Notes: a model not told the origin generated them from the sequence alone. A DNA stretch of 64,000 nucleotides from Sphingomonas pseudosanguinis (GCF_014196255.1 NZ_JACIDH010000001.1:372001-436000), one strand, 5' to 3'. Positions 27,303 through 37,315 are shown, counted from the stretch's first letter. Numbers and translations: made by a program.

Positions 27303-29087
27303 TCAGCCCGCCAGCGCCTCGACTTGTTCGGCGAGGTCCAGCCAGCGCATCTCGGCCTCGTCCTTTTCGTCGCGCGCCTTTTCGATCGCCTTCATCAGCC
27401 GGTCGAACTGCGCGGGGTCCTTGGCGTAGAGATCGGGATCGGCCAGCCTGGCCTCGTCGCGCGCGATACCCGCTTCCAGCTCCTCGATCCGCTTGGGCAG
27501 CAGCTCGTAATCGCGCTGGTCCTTGTAGCTCAGCTTGGTCTTCGCCTGGACCGGCGCGGCGGGGGAGGGGGCGGCCTTGGGCGCGGCCTTCTTCGCCTCG
27601 GGGGCCTGTTTGCGCTTGGCGACCCAGTCGGCATAGCCGCCCGCCACGACATCGACCGTGCCCGAGCCATCGAGGCCCAAAGTCACCGTGACCGTGCGGT
27701 TGAGGAAGTCGCGGTCGTGGCTGACGATCAGGACGGTCCCGTCATAATCGCCGATCACCTCCTGGAGCAGATCGAGCGTCTCCAGATCGAGATCGTTGGT
27801 CGGCTCGTCGAGGACCAGCAGATTGGATTCGCGCGCGAACTCACGCGCCAGCAACAGGCGCGAGCGCTCGCCGCCCGACAGCGTGCCGATCTTCGCCTCG
27901 GCCAGCGAGGGGTCGAACAGGAACTCCTTCAGATAGCCATGGATGTGCTTGCGCACTCCCCGCACGTCGATCCAGTCGCCGCCGTCCGCCAGCACCTCGC
28001 GCACGCGCTTCTCGGGCGCCATCAGCTTGCGCTGCTGGTCGATGATCACGCCGTCGAGCGTCTTGGCGAGGAAGACCGTACCTTCGTCCGGCTCGATCTC
28101 GCCGGTCAGCAGCTTCAGGAGCGTCGTCTTGCCGGCGCCGTTCGCGCCGACCAGGCCGATGCGGTCACCGCGCGTGACCTTCAGGCTCAGGTCCTTGATG
28201 ATCGTGCGGTCGCCATAGCGCTTGGTGACATGCTCGGCCTTGATGACCTCCTTGGTCTTCACATCGTCCGAGGCGATGCCGAGCTTGGCGGCGCCCTGCG
28301 GCCCGATCATCGCGGCGCGGGTGGCGCGCATCTGGACCAGCTTCTCCAGCCGGCCCTGGTTGCGCTTGCGCCGTGCGGTCACGCCGCGATGGAGCCAATG
28401 CTCCTCGATCTTGAGTTTGGCGTCCAGCTTCTCGGCGGCGCGCTGTTCCTCTGCATAGACCTGTTCGGTCCAGGCATCGAAGCCGCCGAAGCCGACCTCG
28501 TTGCGCCGCATCTGCCCGCGATCCAGCCACAGCGTCGACTTGGTCAGCCGGGTCAGGAAGGTCCGGTCGTGGCTGATGACCACGAACGCGCCGGTGAAGC
28601 GCTTCAGCCAGTCCTCCAGCCATTCGATCGCGGCGAGATCGAGATGGTTGGTCGGCTCGTCGAGCAGCAGCACATCGGGGTTCATCGCCAGCGCACGCAC
28701 GATCGCCGCGCGCCGCTTCTCGCCGCCGCTGGCGGTCGAGGCATCGCGGGTCAGGTCGATGCCCAGCTGTCCGGCGATCGCCTCCGCCTCGTAACTCTCG
28801 GGCGCGCCCTCGCCCGACAGGACATAGTCCATCAGCGTGGCGCAACCGGTCAGGTCGGGGTCCTGTTCGAGATACACGACATGCGTGCCCGGCACGATCA
28901 TGCGCCGCCCCTCGTCCGAATCGATGATCCCGGCGATCAGTTTCAACAGGGTCGACTTGCCCGCGCCGTTGCGCCCGATCAGCGCCAGCCGGTCGCGCGG
29001 ACCGATATGGATGTCGAGATGCCGGAAGAGCCAGCCCGAGCCTTGCACAAGGCCCAGGTCTTCATAGGAAAGAACGGGTGCTGCCAT
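27303..29087 (-). CDS. uup: ABC-F ATPase Uup
   Basis: A 594-aa soluble protein with two ABC domains and no membrane segment. Walker A motifs are GRNGAGKST and GANGAGKTT; signatures are SGGEKRRAA and SGGERSRLL; the Walker B regions read LLLDEPTNHLD and LVLDEPTNDLD. A basic, helix-rich linker between the domains (TARRKRNQGRLEKL) and a C-terminal coiled coil (IEELEAGIARDEARL) mark the Uup subgroup, which is linked to precise transposon excision and ribosome-related roles. The ATG at 29087 is chosen because the 25 codons before it read as intergenic. It is divergent from the PepSY gene. Confidence 0.92.
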   Translation of the reverse strand: MAAPVLSYEDLGLVQGSGWLFRHLDIHIGPRDRLALIGRNGAGKSTLLKLIAGIIDSDEGRRMIVPGTHVVYLEQDPDLTGCATLMDYVLSGEGAPESYEAEAIAGQLGIDLTRDASTASGGEKRRAAIVRALAMNPDVLLLDEPTNHLDLAAIEWLEDWLKRFTGAFVVISHDRTFLTRLTKSTLWLDRGQMRRNEVGFGGFDAWTEQVYAEEQRAAEKLDAKLKIEEHWLHRGVTARRKRNQGRLEKLVQMRATRAAMIGPQGAAKLGIASDDVKTKEVIKAEHVTKRYGDRTIIKDLSLKVTRGDRIGLVGANGAGKTTLLKLLTGEIEPDEGTVFLAKTLDGVIIDQQRKLMAPEKRVREVLADGGDWIDVRGVRKHIHGYLKEFLFDPSLAEAKIGTLSGGERSRLLLAREFARESNLLVLDEPTNDLDLETLDLLQEVIGDYDGTVLIVSHDRDFLNRTVTVTLGLDGSGTVDVVAGGYADWVAKRKQAPEAKKAAPKAAPSPAAPVQAKTKLSYKDQRDYELLPKRIEELEAGIARDEARLADPDLYAKDPAQFDRLMKAIEKARDEKDEAEMRWLDLAEQVEALAG

Positions 29088-29200
29088 GATGGCATTGCAG
29101 TTAGGCGCGGGGAGGGAACCCGGCAAGCGCCTCGCGCGCTGTCGCGCGGCTGCACGATCCATTCAGAGGTTGTTCAACGGTTGCCCTCTATGCCACACCC

Positions 29201-29518
29201 ATGTCGATGACCGTCTTTCTGGCTCTGCTCGCCGCACCGATGGGTCCGCCGCCGATGACCGGTGCCATGCTGGGCATGGGCGCCGATCAACGTCGCGGCG
29301 ACCAGATGCGTGCGGCGCAGGCGCGCAAGGAAGGCAATCTGTCGCTGCGCGAGATCGAGGCGCGGGTCGTGCCGACGATGCGCGACTCGCAATATATCGG
29401 CTTCGACTATGATGCGGGCGCGGCCATTTACACGCTGAAGTTCCTGCGCAATGGCACCGTCATCTGGGTGGAGGTGGACGGCCGCACCGGCAAGGTCATC
29501 GGTCGGACCGACGGCTGA
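29201..29518 (+). CDS. PepSY-domain protein
   Basis: A 105-aa protein with a short hydrophobic start (MSMTVFLALLAAPMG) and one PepSY-type domain: NLSLREIEARVVPTM, then QYIGFDYDAGAAIYTLKFL and VIWVEVDGRTGKVIGRTDG. The EVDGRTGKV turn is the hallmark of the domain. PepSY proteins located beside two-component genes are thought to act as periplasmic regulators of the sensor or of a protease. It is followed after about 45 bp by the response regulator and then the sensor kinase in the same direction. Confidence 0.82.
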   Translation: MSMTVFLALLAAPMGPPPMTGAMLGMGADQRRGDQMRAAQARKEGNLSLREIEARVVPTMRDSQYIGFDYDAGAAIYTLKFLRNGTVIWVEVDGRTGKVIGRTDG

Positions 29519-29564
29519 TGCACCGGCTGGCCGGCAGCCCCATGACAATACAGGGAGTTTTGCG

Positions 29565-30254
29565 ATGCGCGTTCTGATCGTCGAGGACGAGCCGAATCTG
29601 GGCCAGCAGCTGAAGTCCACGCTGGAGGGCGCTGGCTATGCCATCGACCTCGCGACCGATGGCGAGGAGGGGCATTTCCTCGGCTCGACCGAGAATTACG
29701 ATGCGATCGTCCTCGACCTCGGCCTGCCCGAGATCGACGGGCTGACGGTGCTCGACCGCTGGCGCAAGGAAGGCAAGACGACCCCGGTGCTGGTCCTGAC
29801 CGCGCGCGACAGCTGGTCGGACAAGGTGGCGGGGCTGGATGCGGGCGCCGACGACTATGTCGCCAAGCCCTTCCAGACCGAGGAACTGATCGCCCGGCTG
29901 CGCGCGCTGATCCGGCGTGCCAGCGGCAACGCCTCATCCGAGCTGACCGCCGGCGACGTTCGCCTCGACACCCGGTCGGGCAAGGTCACGCGCGCCGGCG
30001 AGCCGGTGAAGCTGACCGCGCAGGAATATAAGCTGCTCAGCTATCTGCTCCACCACAAGGGCAAGGTCGTCAGCCGTACCGAGCTGATCGAGCATATCTA
30101 CGACCAGGATTTCGACCGCGATTCGAACACGATCGAGGTGTTCGTGACGCGCATCCGCAAGAAGCTGGGCCAGGATGTGATCACCACCATTCGCGGTCTG
30201 GGCTACAGCCTGGACGATCCGTCGGCGGGCGGGGCGGCGGGCTCGGCGGCCTGA
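29565..30254 (+). CDS. OmpR-family response regulator
   Basis: A 229-aa DNA-binding regulator. The receiver has MRVLIVEDEPNLGQQL (acidic pocket), the phosphoacceptor IVLDLGLPEIDGL, VLTARDSW and the lysine YVAKPFQTEEL. The C-terminal winged helix contains LTAQEYKLLSYLLHHKGKVV and VFVTRIRKKLGQDVITTIRG, the OmpR/PhoB recognition pattern. It lies between the PepSY gene and its likely partner kinase. Sequence style is that of PhoP/FeuP-type regulators of envelope or metal stress in Alphaproteobacteria; the target genes are not visible. CAGGGAG precedes the ATG. Confidence 0.93.
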   Translation: MRVLIVEDEPNLGQQLKSTLEGAGYAIDLATDGEEGHFLGSTENYDAIVLDLGLPEIDGLTVLDRWRKEGKTTPVLVLTARDSWSDKVAGLDAGADDYVAKPFQTEELIARLRALIRRASGNASSELTAGDVRLDTRSGKVTRAGEPVKLTAQEYKLLSYLLHHKGKVVSRTELIEHIYDQDFDRDSNTIEVFVTRIRKKLGQDVITTIRGLGYSLDDPSAGGAAGSAA

Positions 30255-30267
30255 TCCGGATCTTCCC

Positions 30268-31632
30268 GTGAAGGACGGCCTCATCTCGCGCCCGACCCTG
30301 CGGACGGGGTCGCTGTCGCGCCGCATGATCCTGATCGCCGCCGGGTGGATCATGGTCCTGCTAGCGGGCGGCGGCTTCGCGCTGGACCGGGTGCTGGTGT
30401 CCGCCGTCACGCAGAATTTCGACGACCGCCTGTCCTATGTCCTGCGCTCGCTGCTCGTCTCGGCGGAAATTCAGCAGGGCGAGGTGTGGTTCAGCCGCGA
30501 GCCGGCCGATCAGGCGTTTCTGGAGCCGGGATCGGGCGTCTATTGGCAGGTGTCCGCGCCGGGACGCGAAGCCTTTCCCTCGCGTTCGCTATGGGATCGC
30601 CAGCTCGCTTACGGCACGCGGCATAATGACGATGCCGTCCACACCTATAACAGCAACCAGTTTCCCGACGAAAAGCTGCGCATCGTCGAACGCGATGTGA
30701 AGCTGCCCGGCTCGGACGTGCGCTGGCGCTTTCAGGTGGCGCAGAGTCGGCAAGGGCTGGACGCCCAGATCAGTGCGCTCCGTCGGACGCTGGTGCGCAG
30801 CTTCGCGCTGCTCGGCGTCGGGCTGTTGCTGATGGCGGCAATGCAGACCTTCTACGGCCTCTATCCGCTGCGCCGGGTGCGCGAGGAGATCGCAGCGATG
30901 CGCGCGGGCAAGGCGAACCGCGTGTCGGACGCCATGCCCAACGAGGTCGCGCCGATGGTCGAGGAGCTGAACGCCCTCATCGAGCATAACGAGAAGCAGG
31001 CCGAGGAGGCGCGACGCCATGCCGGCAACCTCGCGCATGCGCTCAAGACCCCGTTGACCGTCATCATGAACGCCGCGACCGCGCGCGCCGACGATCTGGC
31101 CGACACCGTCATTCGCGAGGCGCGCACGATGCGCCGTCAGGTCGACCACCATCTCGCCCGCGCCCGCGCGGTCGGCCGGCGTGGCTCGGCGCACAGCCGC
31201 GCCGAGGTCTGGCCCAGCCTGGAATCGGTCGAGCGCGCGGTCGGCCGGCTCTATCGCCATGTCCGCATCGATGTGGACGGCCCGAAGGACCTCGTCGTCC
31301 ATGTCGAGCGGCAGGATCTGGACGAGATGCTGGGCAACCTCGTCGAGAACGCGGCCAAATATGGTGGCGGCAGCGTCTTCGTGACGGTCGGCGCGCAGGC
31401 CGGGTTCGTCGAAATCCTGGTCGAGGATGACGGCACCGGCATCCCGGAGAACGAACGCGTCCGTATCTTCGATCGTGGCGTACGGCTGGATACGGGCAAG
31501 CCGGGCACGGGCCTGGGCCTCGCCATCGTGCGCGACGTGGCGGAGATTTACGGCGGGACGGTCAGCCTCGAGGAGAGCGAGGATCTGGGCGGGCTGCTCG
31601 TGCGGCTCAGGCTTCCCGCAGCGGTGGGGTAA
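30268..31632 (+). CDS. Sensor histidine kinase (PhoQ/FeuQ-like)
   Basis: A 454-aa membrane kinase. Hydrophobic helices at about 18-40 and 178-200 flank a periplasmic sensor of roughly 135 residues. The HAMP-like linker ends at LYPLRRVREEIAAM. The H-box is HAGNLAHALKTPLTVIMN, the HxLKTPL variant found in PhoQ-like kinases. ATPase motifs are LGNLVENAAKYGGG, DDGTGIP and GTGLGLAIVRDVA. The gene starts with GTG; an ATG at 30325 would remove the first part of the signal anchor. It follows the response regulator by 13 bp and forms its cognate pair. Confidence 0.92.
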   Translation: MKDGLISRPTLRTGSLSRRMILIAAGWIMVLLAGGGFALDRVLVSAVTQNFDDRLSYVLRSLLVSAEIQQGEVWFSREPADQAFLEPGSGVYWQVSAPGREAFPSRSLWDRQLAYGTRHNDDAVHTYNSNQFPDEKLRIVERDVKLPGSDVRWRFQVAQSRQGLDAQISALRRTLVRSFALLGVGLLLMAAMQTFYGLYPLRRVREEIAAMRAGKANRVSDAMPNEVAPMVEELNALIEHNEKQAEEARRHAGNLAHALKTPLTVIMNAATARADDLADTVIREARTMRRQVDHHLARARAVGRRGSAHSRAEVWPSLESVERAVGRLYRHVRIDVDGPKDLVVHVERQDLDEMLGNLVENAAKYGGGSVFVTVGAQAGFVEILVEDDGTGIPENERVRIFDRGVRLDTGKPGTGLGLAIVRDVAEIYGGTVSLEESEDLGGLLVRLRLPAAVG

Positions 31633-31637
31633 TCTGG

Positions 31638-31854
31638 TTCACGCGAAGCCGCGAGGACGCAAAGAAGAATTTTGTTCGCGCGGAGGCGCGGAGGACGCGG
31701 AGGTGCCGTACCCGAAGGCACCGCCTCCCCTTATCCTCAACGGCTCGTTAGGAAGTATTGAGGGTGCCATTCGACACGCCCCCTCTGCGTTCTCCGCGCC
31801 TCCGTGCGAACCATCCTATTCTTCTCTCTTCGCGCCATCGCGGCTTCGCGTGAA
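31638..31854. repeat. Intergenic palindromic repeat, family C, copy C1
   Basis: A long inverted repeat: TTCACGCGAAGCCGCGA at the left end (31638-31654) is the exact reverse complement of the right end (31838-31854). Inner arms TTCGCGCGGAGGCGCGGAGG and CTCCGCGCCTCCGTGCGAA also pair. The centre differs from C2, so only the arms are conserved. Sits between the convergent kinase and LLM genes, next to A2. Confidence 0.85.
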
Positions 31855-31887
31855 ATTCCTAGAGCAGGATGACATGAGCTCGACCCA

Positions 31888-31985
31888 CCCCTCCCCTTCA
31901 GGGGAGGGGCCGGGGGTGGGGCGGGTCCGCAAGCCCGACGTTCGTGGATAGGCCCCACCCCAACCCCTCCCCTGAAGGGGAGGGG
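31888..31985. repeat. Intergenic palindromic repeat, family A, copy A2
   Basis: Same architecture as A1 and same orientation: palindromes at 31888-31909 and 31964-31985 flank a central arm with CGGGGGTGGGGCGG and TGGATAGGCCCCACCCC. Together with C1 it fills the 390-bp gap between convergent genes; nothing else is seen in that gap. Confidence 0.85.
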
Positions 31986-32022
31986 CTCATTTCGATTCAA
32001 GGCAGCGTCATCAGGATCTAGC

Positions 32023-33024
32023 TCAGGCCGCCACCGTCTCCAACGCATCCATCGCCTGCGCCGCGATCGCGACCGAGCGCTTGCGCGCGGCATGGTCGAA
32101 GATCGAACTGACGATCATCACCTCGTCCACTTTGGTCCGCTCGACGAAGGCGGCCAGCTGGCGTTCCACGGTCGCGGGCGCGCCGATGGCCGAGCAGGAC
32201 AGGACATGGTCGAGGATCGCCGACCCCTGTGCGCCCAAGCTGTCGCGATAGCCGGGGACGGGCGGGGGCAGTTTGCCTGGCCGGCCGGTGCGCAGCGCGA
32301 CGAAGGCCTGTTGCTGTGAACTCGCCAGCAATTCCGCTTCCGCATCGCTATCGGCGGCGAAGACGTTGAAGCCCGCCATCGCATAGGGCTTGTCGAGCGT
32401 CGCCGAGGGCCGGAAATCGCGGCGATAGATGGCCAGCGCATCGTCCAAGGCATCCGGCGCAAAGTGCGAGGCGAAGGCATAGGGCAGACCCAGCGCGGCG
32501 GCGAGCTGCGCGCCGTACAGGCTCGACCCCAGCACCCACATGTGCGGGCGCGCACCCGCGCCTGGCGTGGCGACGATGCCGGTCTGGCCGTCATCGGCGA
32601 AATAGCTTTGCAACTCCATCACGTCGCGCGGGAAGGCGTTGGGATCGCTGTCGAGCGTCCGGCGCAGCGCGCGCGCCACCCGCTGGTCCGATCCCGGCGC
32701 ACGGCCCAGCCCCAGGTCGATCCGGCCGGGGAACAGCGCGTCGAGCGTGCCGAACTGCTCGGCGATGGTCAGCGGCGCATGGTTGGGCAGCATGATGCCG
32801 CCCGCGCCGATACGGATCGTCTTCGTCGCCGCGCCGACATGCGCCAGCACCACGGCGGTCGCGGCTGACGCGATGCCCTCCATGCCGTGATGCTCGGCCG
32901 TCCAATAGCGGTGATAGCCATGCGCCTCGGCATGGGCGGCGAGATCGGCGGCGTTGGCCAGCGCCTGGGCGACGGTGCCGCCCTGGATGACGGGGACCAG
33001 ATCGAGCAGGGAATAACGTGTCAT
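32023..33024 (-). CDS. LLM-class flavin-dependent oxidoreductase
   Basis: A 333-aa bacterial luciferase-like protein using reduced FMN/F420-type flavin. [15 protein letters not shown], then [14 protein letters not shown], and [16 protein letters not shown] followed by [20 protein letters not shown] are the standard TIM-barrel motifs of the alkanal monooxygenase (LuxA-like/YhbW) group. The ATG at 33024 fits the usual family start; the earlier start at 33054 adds an unsupported leader. The reaction cannot be predicted, and no partner flavin reductase is beside it. Confidence 0.88.
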   Translation of the reverse strand: MTRYSLLDLVPVIQGGTVAQALANAADLAAHAEAHGYHRYWTAEHHGMEGIASAATAVVLAHVGAATKTIRIGAGGIMLPNHAPLTIAEQFGTLDALFPGRIDLGLGRAPGSDQRVARALRRTLDSDPNAFPRDVMELQSYFADDGQTGIVATPGAGARPHMWVLGSSLYGAQLAAALGLPYAFASHFAPDALDDALAIYRRDFRPSATLDKPYAMAGFNVFAADSDAEAELLASSQQQAFVALRTGRPGKLPPPVPGYRDSLGAQGSAILDHVLSCSAIGAPATVERQLAAFVERTKVDEVMIVSSIFDHAARKRSVAIAAQAMDALETVAA

Positions 33025-33073
33025 GCCAACAAGATGGGGAGGCACGCGCATCATCGCCAGCCAAGACCGCGTA

Positions 33074-35335
33074 TCAGAAGGACAAGCCGTACTTCATCGC
33101 CATGCCTCGCTCGGGCGGTAGCGCCGCGATATTGCCGGGATCGCGCCGCCAGAAGACATGCGTCGACAGCTCGCCCGCCCCCAGGGTGACGGCATGCCGC
33201 GCCTCGACCAGCAACTCGCGCCCGGTCGGCGATAGCGACAGCCGGCGCGCGTCCCAGCCATCGACCCGGCCACCGGCATAGTCCCAATGCACCGGCAGGT
33301 TCAGGTCGAGGCCGCCGGCCATCACCCGTATCGGCTGGGCGAGGCGCAGGTCGAACCGGTCGCCGCCGAACAGCCCGGCCTTGCCCGCCTCGACCGACCA
33401 GCTCTGGCTGGCGAGCGACCCGCGGCCCATGCCGCCATCGGCGCGCGTCCAGCCGTGCCGCCAGCGCCCGCCCAGCGACCAGCCGCCATCGCCCTGCCAG
33501 CGCGCGGCCGCCTCTGCAAACCAGCTCGTGCCGCGTGGCTGACCCAATGCCGAGCCGAACCAGCCGCCGAGCACGGTCGACCGTTCGTCGAGGTGCGACG
33601 CGGTCAGGCTGGTCGCGACCGGGCCGATGTGGCGGTCGATGGTCACCGCCACCTGATCGTAACCGGGTGCGGTCATGCCGGGCGCGGCGGCGGCGGGGAA
33701 GCGGCCGCTCTCCATCGCCACGCTCACCCCGACACCGCCCAGCGCATGGCGCAGCGCCGCCGAGGCCTGCGGCGCGCGGTCGAAGCCGAAGCCGGGGTCG
33801 CTGGTCAGGAAGGCGGGGCCGGCCTGGCCCGTCCAGCCGGCGACCAGCGCCTCGCCGCCGCTGGCAAAGCCGAAGCCGATCGTCGTGCGCGGGCTGACCG
33901 ACTGGGTCATCGTGCCGGCGGCGATGCGGCGGATTTGCGGCGTCGCGTCGCTCGGCACGATCGCGCGTAATCGCGCCTCGCCGGGCTGGACGATGCTGCT
34001 GGTCAGCGCGACCGTGCGCGTGCCGTCCGATACCAGCCGCGTGTCGATCTGGCCGAGCAGCGCGGTGCCGAGGATCGGGCGGGGCCCGGTGCGCGCAACG
34101 GTGGACGATAGATCGACCGCATAGGCGCGGGCATAGCCGTCGAGCGCCACGAGCCGCAGGTCGCGCGCCGCCGCATCGCCCATCGCGGCGGACAGCCGGG
34201 CATTGGTGGTCATCGACAGCGACGCACCTGTTCCCGCCACGCCCATGCCCCCGACCGGCTGGAAGGCGGCGGTCAGGTCCAGCGTCCCCCGACCATAGAC
34301 CGAGTCGGTCCCCGCCGTTCCCGCATCGCGCGCGGTGCGCAGCAGCAGGTCGACGACCTGCGCGCCCGACAAATTGGGAAAGGCCTGAATCAACAAGGCC
34401 GCCGCCCCGGTGATCTGCGGCGCGGCGAGCGAGGTGCCCGACCAGAGCTTGCGCACCCCGCTGGCATCCGGCGCCTCGATCTGTTCGCCCAGCGCGGTCA
34501 GGAAATGCGCGGCGGACAGGCCGGCACGGTTGCTGAAGGCCGATATGGTGCCGCCCTGCGTGACCGATCCGGCGATGATCACCTGCCCGCGCCCGATACT
34601 GGCGTCGTTGGCGATCTGGGCCAGGATGCTGGGGTCCGACTCGCCGTCATTGCCCGCCGCGATGACGACGATCATGCCCGCGGCGGTGGCGCGCCCGATC
34701 GCGGCCTTCACCGCAGCGGGCGGCGTTTCGTTGGAGGCCAGCGAGATGTTGATCACGCGCGCCTGCGCGGTGCGGGCCGCGTCCAGCCCCTTGGCGACGG
34801 TGTCGAGCGGATAGGCGCAGCCGCCATCCGCGCCGCAACTGCCCGGCCGATCGGCGCGCAGCACGACCAGCGTCGCATCGAAGGCGACACCCTGCGCCCG
34901 CTTCCCGTCGCGTCCCCCGGCGGCGGTGAAGGCGACGGCGGTGCCATGCCCGCTCTCGTCCCCGATGCCGCGCGTACCGGCGACATCGGTGGAGCTGGCC
35001 GAAATGCGTCCGGCGAACAGCGGGCTCTGCGTATCGATGCCGGAATCGAGGATGCCCACGGGGACATCCTTGCCGGTCGCGCCCTTCTGATAGGCGGCCA
35101 GCGCGTTCATCGCCACCGCGCCCGCCGTCGCACGGTAGCCGGCGGTGTCGTAATTGGGGGCGGGGGTCGGTGCCGGCGTCGGGGCGGGGGTGGGCGTCGG
35201 CGTCTGGGTGGCGGCGGCGGGCGGCGTGGGGATGGACTGCACGCCTCCACCGCCGCCGCCGCACGCGGCGAGCATCGCCCCGCCGCCCAGCACCGTGCCG
35301 ATCCGTGCGGCGGCCCGCATCGCCACGATCCTCAC
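33074..35335 (-). CDS. S8 subtilisin-like protease with autotransporter-type C-terminus
   Basis: A large exported serine protease of about 753 aa. The signal ends with [15 protein letters not shown], a lipobox (LAAC), then a Pro/Thr/Ala repeat linker ([15 protein letters not shown]). The catalytic triad is Asp in [12 protein letters not shown], His in [11 protein letters not shown] and Ser in [13 protein letters not shown]. After about residue 370 a beta-rich region runs to the end [10 protein letters not shown] with a terminal Phe, as in a membrane barrel. I chose GTG at 35335 because GAGAGGGGA precedes it; ATGs at 35359 and 35320 are alternatives. It may be a surface-anchored protease; substrate unknown. 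Confidence 0.87.
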   Translation of the reverse strand: MRIVAMRAAARIGTVLGGGAMLAACGGGGGGVQSIPTPPAAATQTPTPTPAPTPAPTPAPNYDTAGYRATAGAVAMNALAAYQKGATGKDVPVGILDSGIDTQSPLFAGRISASSTDVAGTRGIGDESGHGTAVAFTAAGGRDGKRAQGVAFDATLVVLRADRPGSCGADGGCAYPLDTVAKGLDAARTAQARVINISLASNETPPAAVKAAIGRATAAGMIVVIAAGNDGESDPSILAQIANDASIGRGQVIIAGSVTQGGTISAFSNRAGLSAAHFLTALGEQIEAPDASGVRKLWSGTSLAAPQITGAAALLIQAFPNLSGAQVVDLLLRTARDAGTAGTDSVYGRGTLDLTAAFQPVGGMGVAGTGASLSMTTNARLSAAMGDAAARDLRLVALDGYARAYAVDLSSTVARTGPRPILGTALLGQIDTRLVSDGTRTVALTSSIVQPGEARLRAIVPSDATPQIRRIAAGTMTQSVSPRTTIGFGFASGGEALVAGWTGQAGPAFLTSDPGFGFDRAPQASAALRHALGGVGVSVAMESGRFPAAAAPGMTAPGYDQVAVTIDRHIGPVATSLTASHLDERSTVLGGWFGSALGQPRGTSWFAEAAARWQGDGGWSLGGRWRHGWTRADGGMGRGSLASQSWSVEAGKAGLFGGDRFDLRLAQPIRVMAGGLDLNLPVHWDYAGGRVDGWDARRLSLSPTGRELLVEARHAVTLGAGELSTHVFWRRDPGNIAALPPERGMAMKYGLSF

Positions 35336-35431
35336 CCCTGTTCCCCTCTCGCCCGTCATGATCCCGTTCGCCCCGATCTTAGGCCGCCTGCGGGTTGCGG
35401 CAAAGCGGTCTCGCGCCTACACGCTGCCCCC

Positions 35432-36097
35432 ATGCTGCCCGCCCTGTTCCATATCGACGCATGGATCTTCGATCTGGACAATACGCTGTATCCGGCGAGT
35501 GCCAATCTTTTCGCCAATATCGACCGGCGCATGACCGAATTCGTCGGCGATCTGCTGGGTGTGGACCGCGAACAGGCGTTCCGAATCCAGAAGGAGTATT
35601 TCCACGCACACGGCACGACGCTGGCCGGCCTGATGGCCGAGCATGACGTCGATCCCGCCGCCTTCCTCGCCTATGTCCACGACATTGAGATGGACGTGCT
35701 GGAGGAGGACGCGCCGCTGGCCGCCGCCATCGCCAAGCTGCCGGGGCGCAAGCTGGTCTTCACCAATGGCGACAAGCCCTATGCGCTCAAGGTCCTCGAC
35801 CGGCTGGGGCTGGGCAGCCATTTCGAGGCGGTGCACGACATCACCGCGATGGGGCTGGTCCCCAAGCCGCAGCCCTCGGCCTATGCCGGGCTGTGCGCCG
35901 CGTTCGACATCGACCCGACGCGCGCGATCTTCTTCGAGGATATGGCGCGCAATCTGGTGCCGGCGAAGGCGATCGGGATGACCACCGTCTGGGTCGACAA
36001 CGGTTCCGAACAGGTGCCCGGCGATGCCGCGCGCGATCATATCGACTATACCGTCCACGCGCTGACGCCGTGGCTGACGAGCATATTGGAGGATTGA
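35432..36097 (+). CDS. HAD-family pyrimidine 5'-nucleotidase-like phosphatase
   Basis: A 221-aa HAD hydrolase. Motif I is [11 protein letters not shown] (nucleophile and acid/base Asp), motif [11 protein letters not shown], motif III lysine in [11 protein letters not shown] and motif [15 protein letters not shown]. The wording DLDNTLYP and FFEDMARNL matches the SDT1/pyrimidine 5'-nucleotidase group. It likely removes phosphate from nucleotides or similar small molecules in the cytoplasm. It ends 2 bp before dapD and is probably co-transcribed. It is divergent from the subtilisin gene, with their promoters between. Confidence 0.88.
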   Translation: MLPALFHIDAWIFDLDNTLYPASANLFANIDRRMTEFVGDLLGVDREQAFRIQKEYFHAHGTTLAGLMAEHDVDPAAFLAYVHDIEMDVLEEDAPLAAAIAKLPGRKLVFTNGDKPYALKVLDRLGLGSHFEAVHDITAMGLVPKPQPSAYAGLCAAFDIDPTRAIFFEDMARNLVPAKAIGMTTVWVDNGSEQVPGDAARDHIDYTVHALTPWLTSILED

Positions 36098-36099
36098 CC

Positions 36100-36927
36100 A
36101 TGGCCCAAGATCTGGCCGCCACCATCGACGCCGCCTGGGAAAACCGGGCCGAGCTGGATTTCGCGACCCAGGGCGAGGCGCGCATCGCCGTCGACCGTGC
36201 ACTGGCGCTGCTCGACCGGGGCGAGGCGCGCGTGGCCGAGCCGGACGGGAATGGCGGCTGGACCGTCAACCAGTGGCTGAAAAAGGCGGTGCTCCTGTCG
36301 TTCCGCCTGAACGACAATGTCCTGATCGACAATGGTCCGGGTGCGGGCCACTGGTTCGACAAGGTGCCGTCGAAGTTCAGCGGCTGGTCGGAGGCCGACT
36401 TCCGCGCCGCCGGGTTCCGTGCGGTGCCGGGCTCGGTCGTGCGGCGCGGCGCGCATGTCGCCAAGGGCGCGATCCTGATGCCCAGCTTCGTGAACATCGG
36501 CGCCTATGTCGGCGAGGGCACGATGGTCGACACCTGGGCGACCGTGGGCAGCTGCGCGCAGATCGGCAAGAACGTTCATCTGTCGGGTGGTGCGGGCATC
36601 GGAGGCGTGCTCGAGCCGCTGCAGGCGGGGCCGGTCATCATCGAGGACGGCGCGTTCATCGGTGCGCGCGCCGAAGTGGCCGAGGGCGTCCGCGTCGGTG
36701 AAGGCGCGGTGCTGTCGATGGGCGTGTATCTCGGCGCCTCGACCAAGATCATCGACCGCGAGACGGGCGAGGTCTTCCGGGGCCATGTGCCGCCTTACTC
36801 GGTGGTGGTGCCGGGCTCGACTCCGTCGGTCGACGGCAAGCCGGGCCTGTACTGCGCGGTGATCGTCAAGCGCGTCGATGCGCAGACGCGGTCGAAGACC
36901 AGCATCAACGACCTGCTGCGCGATTGA
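36100..36927 (+). CDS. dapD: 2,3,4,5-tetrahydropyridine-2,6-dicarboxylate N-succinyltransferase
   Basis: A 275-aa enzyme of lysine and diaminopimelate synthesis that transfers succinyl from succinyl-CoA to tetrahydrodipicolinate. The N-terminal helical domain (about 1-95, [17 protein letters not shown]) leads to a left-handed beta-helix of hexapeptide repeats ([51 protein letters not shown]). The C-terminal [19 protein letters not shown] is a family signature. Length matches known DapD. TTGGAGG lies just upstream, inside the end of the HAD gene. It is followed by the D and C repeats. Confidence 0.96.
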   Translation: MAQDLAATIDAAWENRAELDFATQGEARIAVDRALALLDRGEARVAEPDGNGGWTVNQWLKKAVLLSFRLNDNVLIDNGPGAGHWFDKVPSKFSGWSEADFRAAGFRAVPGSVVRRGAHVAKGAILMPSFVNIGAYVGEGTMVDTWATVGSCAQIGKNVHLSGGAGIGGVLEPLQAGPVIIEDGAFIGARAEVAEGVRVGEGAVLSMGVYLGASTKIIDRETGEVFRGHVPPYSVVVPGSTPSVDGKPGLYCAVIVKRVDAQTRSKTSINDLLRD

Positions 36928-36956
36928 TCCTGCGCTGAACGCCTGACACTTGGCAC

Positions 36957-37120
36957 GCCCCTCCCGCAAGCGAGTTTCAGGTCGGTCATGCCCCCCGGCA
37001 TGACCTAAACGATGCGGGGCATCGTTTACCTGAAACTGGGATGGGGGAGAGAAAGCCACAGACGATCGTCTCGGTGAGACTCCGTGCCCTCCCCAAACCC
37101 CTCCCGCTTGCGGGAGGGGC
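36957..37120. repeat. Composite palindromic element, family D, with three-way junction
   Basis: Outer arms GCCCCTCCCGCAAGCG (36957-36972) and CGCTTGCGGGAGGGGC (37105-37120) pair over 16 bp. Inside, a 10-bp stem (36973-36982 with 37028-37037) encloses two hairpins: GGTCATGCC-CCCC-GGCATGACC and TAAACGATGC-GGG-GCATCGTTTA. Hardly any base is unpaired. The right end also forms a local stem (37098-37107 with 37110-37119) followed by TTTAAAA and can end dapD transcription. Confidence 0.8.
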
Positions 37121-37127
37121 TTTAAAA

Positions 37128-37312
37128 TTCACGGGAAGCCGCAAAGAATAAGTTTCGCGCAGAGGTGTCGTGCCCGGCGGCAGTCTTCATCCTGCAACCC
37201 CGGCCCGTAATGAAAGCGCGACGCCCGCCAGGGGCGATCCCCCTCCGCGTTCTCCGCGCCTCCGCGCGAACAAAAATCTTTTGAACTTCGCGCCCTCGCG
37301 CCTTCGCGTGAA
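37128..37312. repeat. Intergenic palindromic repeat, family C, copy C2
   Basis: Arms TTCACGGGAAGCCGCAAAGAA and CGCGCCTTCGCGTGAA with inner parts TTCGCGCAGAGGTG and CTCCGCGCCTCCGCGCGAA match copy C1, with more mismatches. Its right end lies three bases from the stop codon of the permease gene. Confidence 0.8.
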
Positions 37313-37315
37313 CCC

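Noticed and set aside
31638..31985. Small ORFs inside the repeat-rich convergent gap
   Set aside because: They are made of repeat arms, have no ribosome site and give low-complexity peptides.
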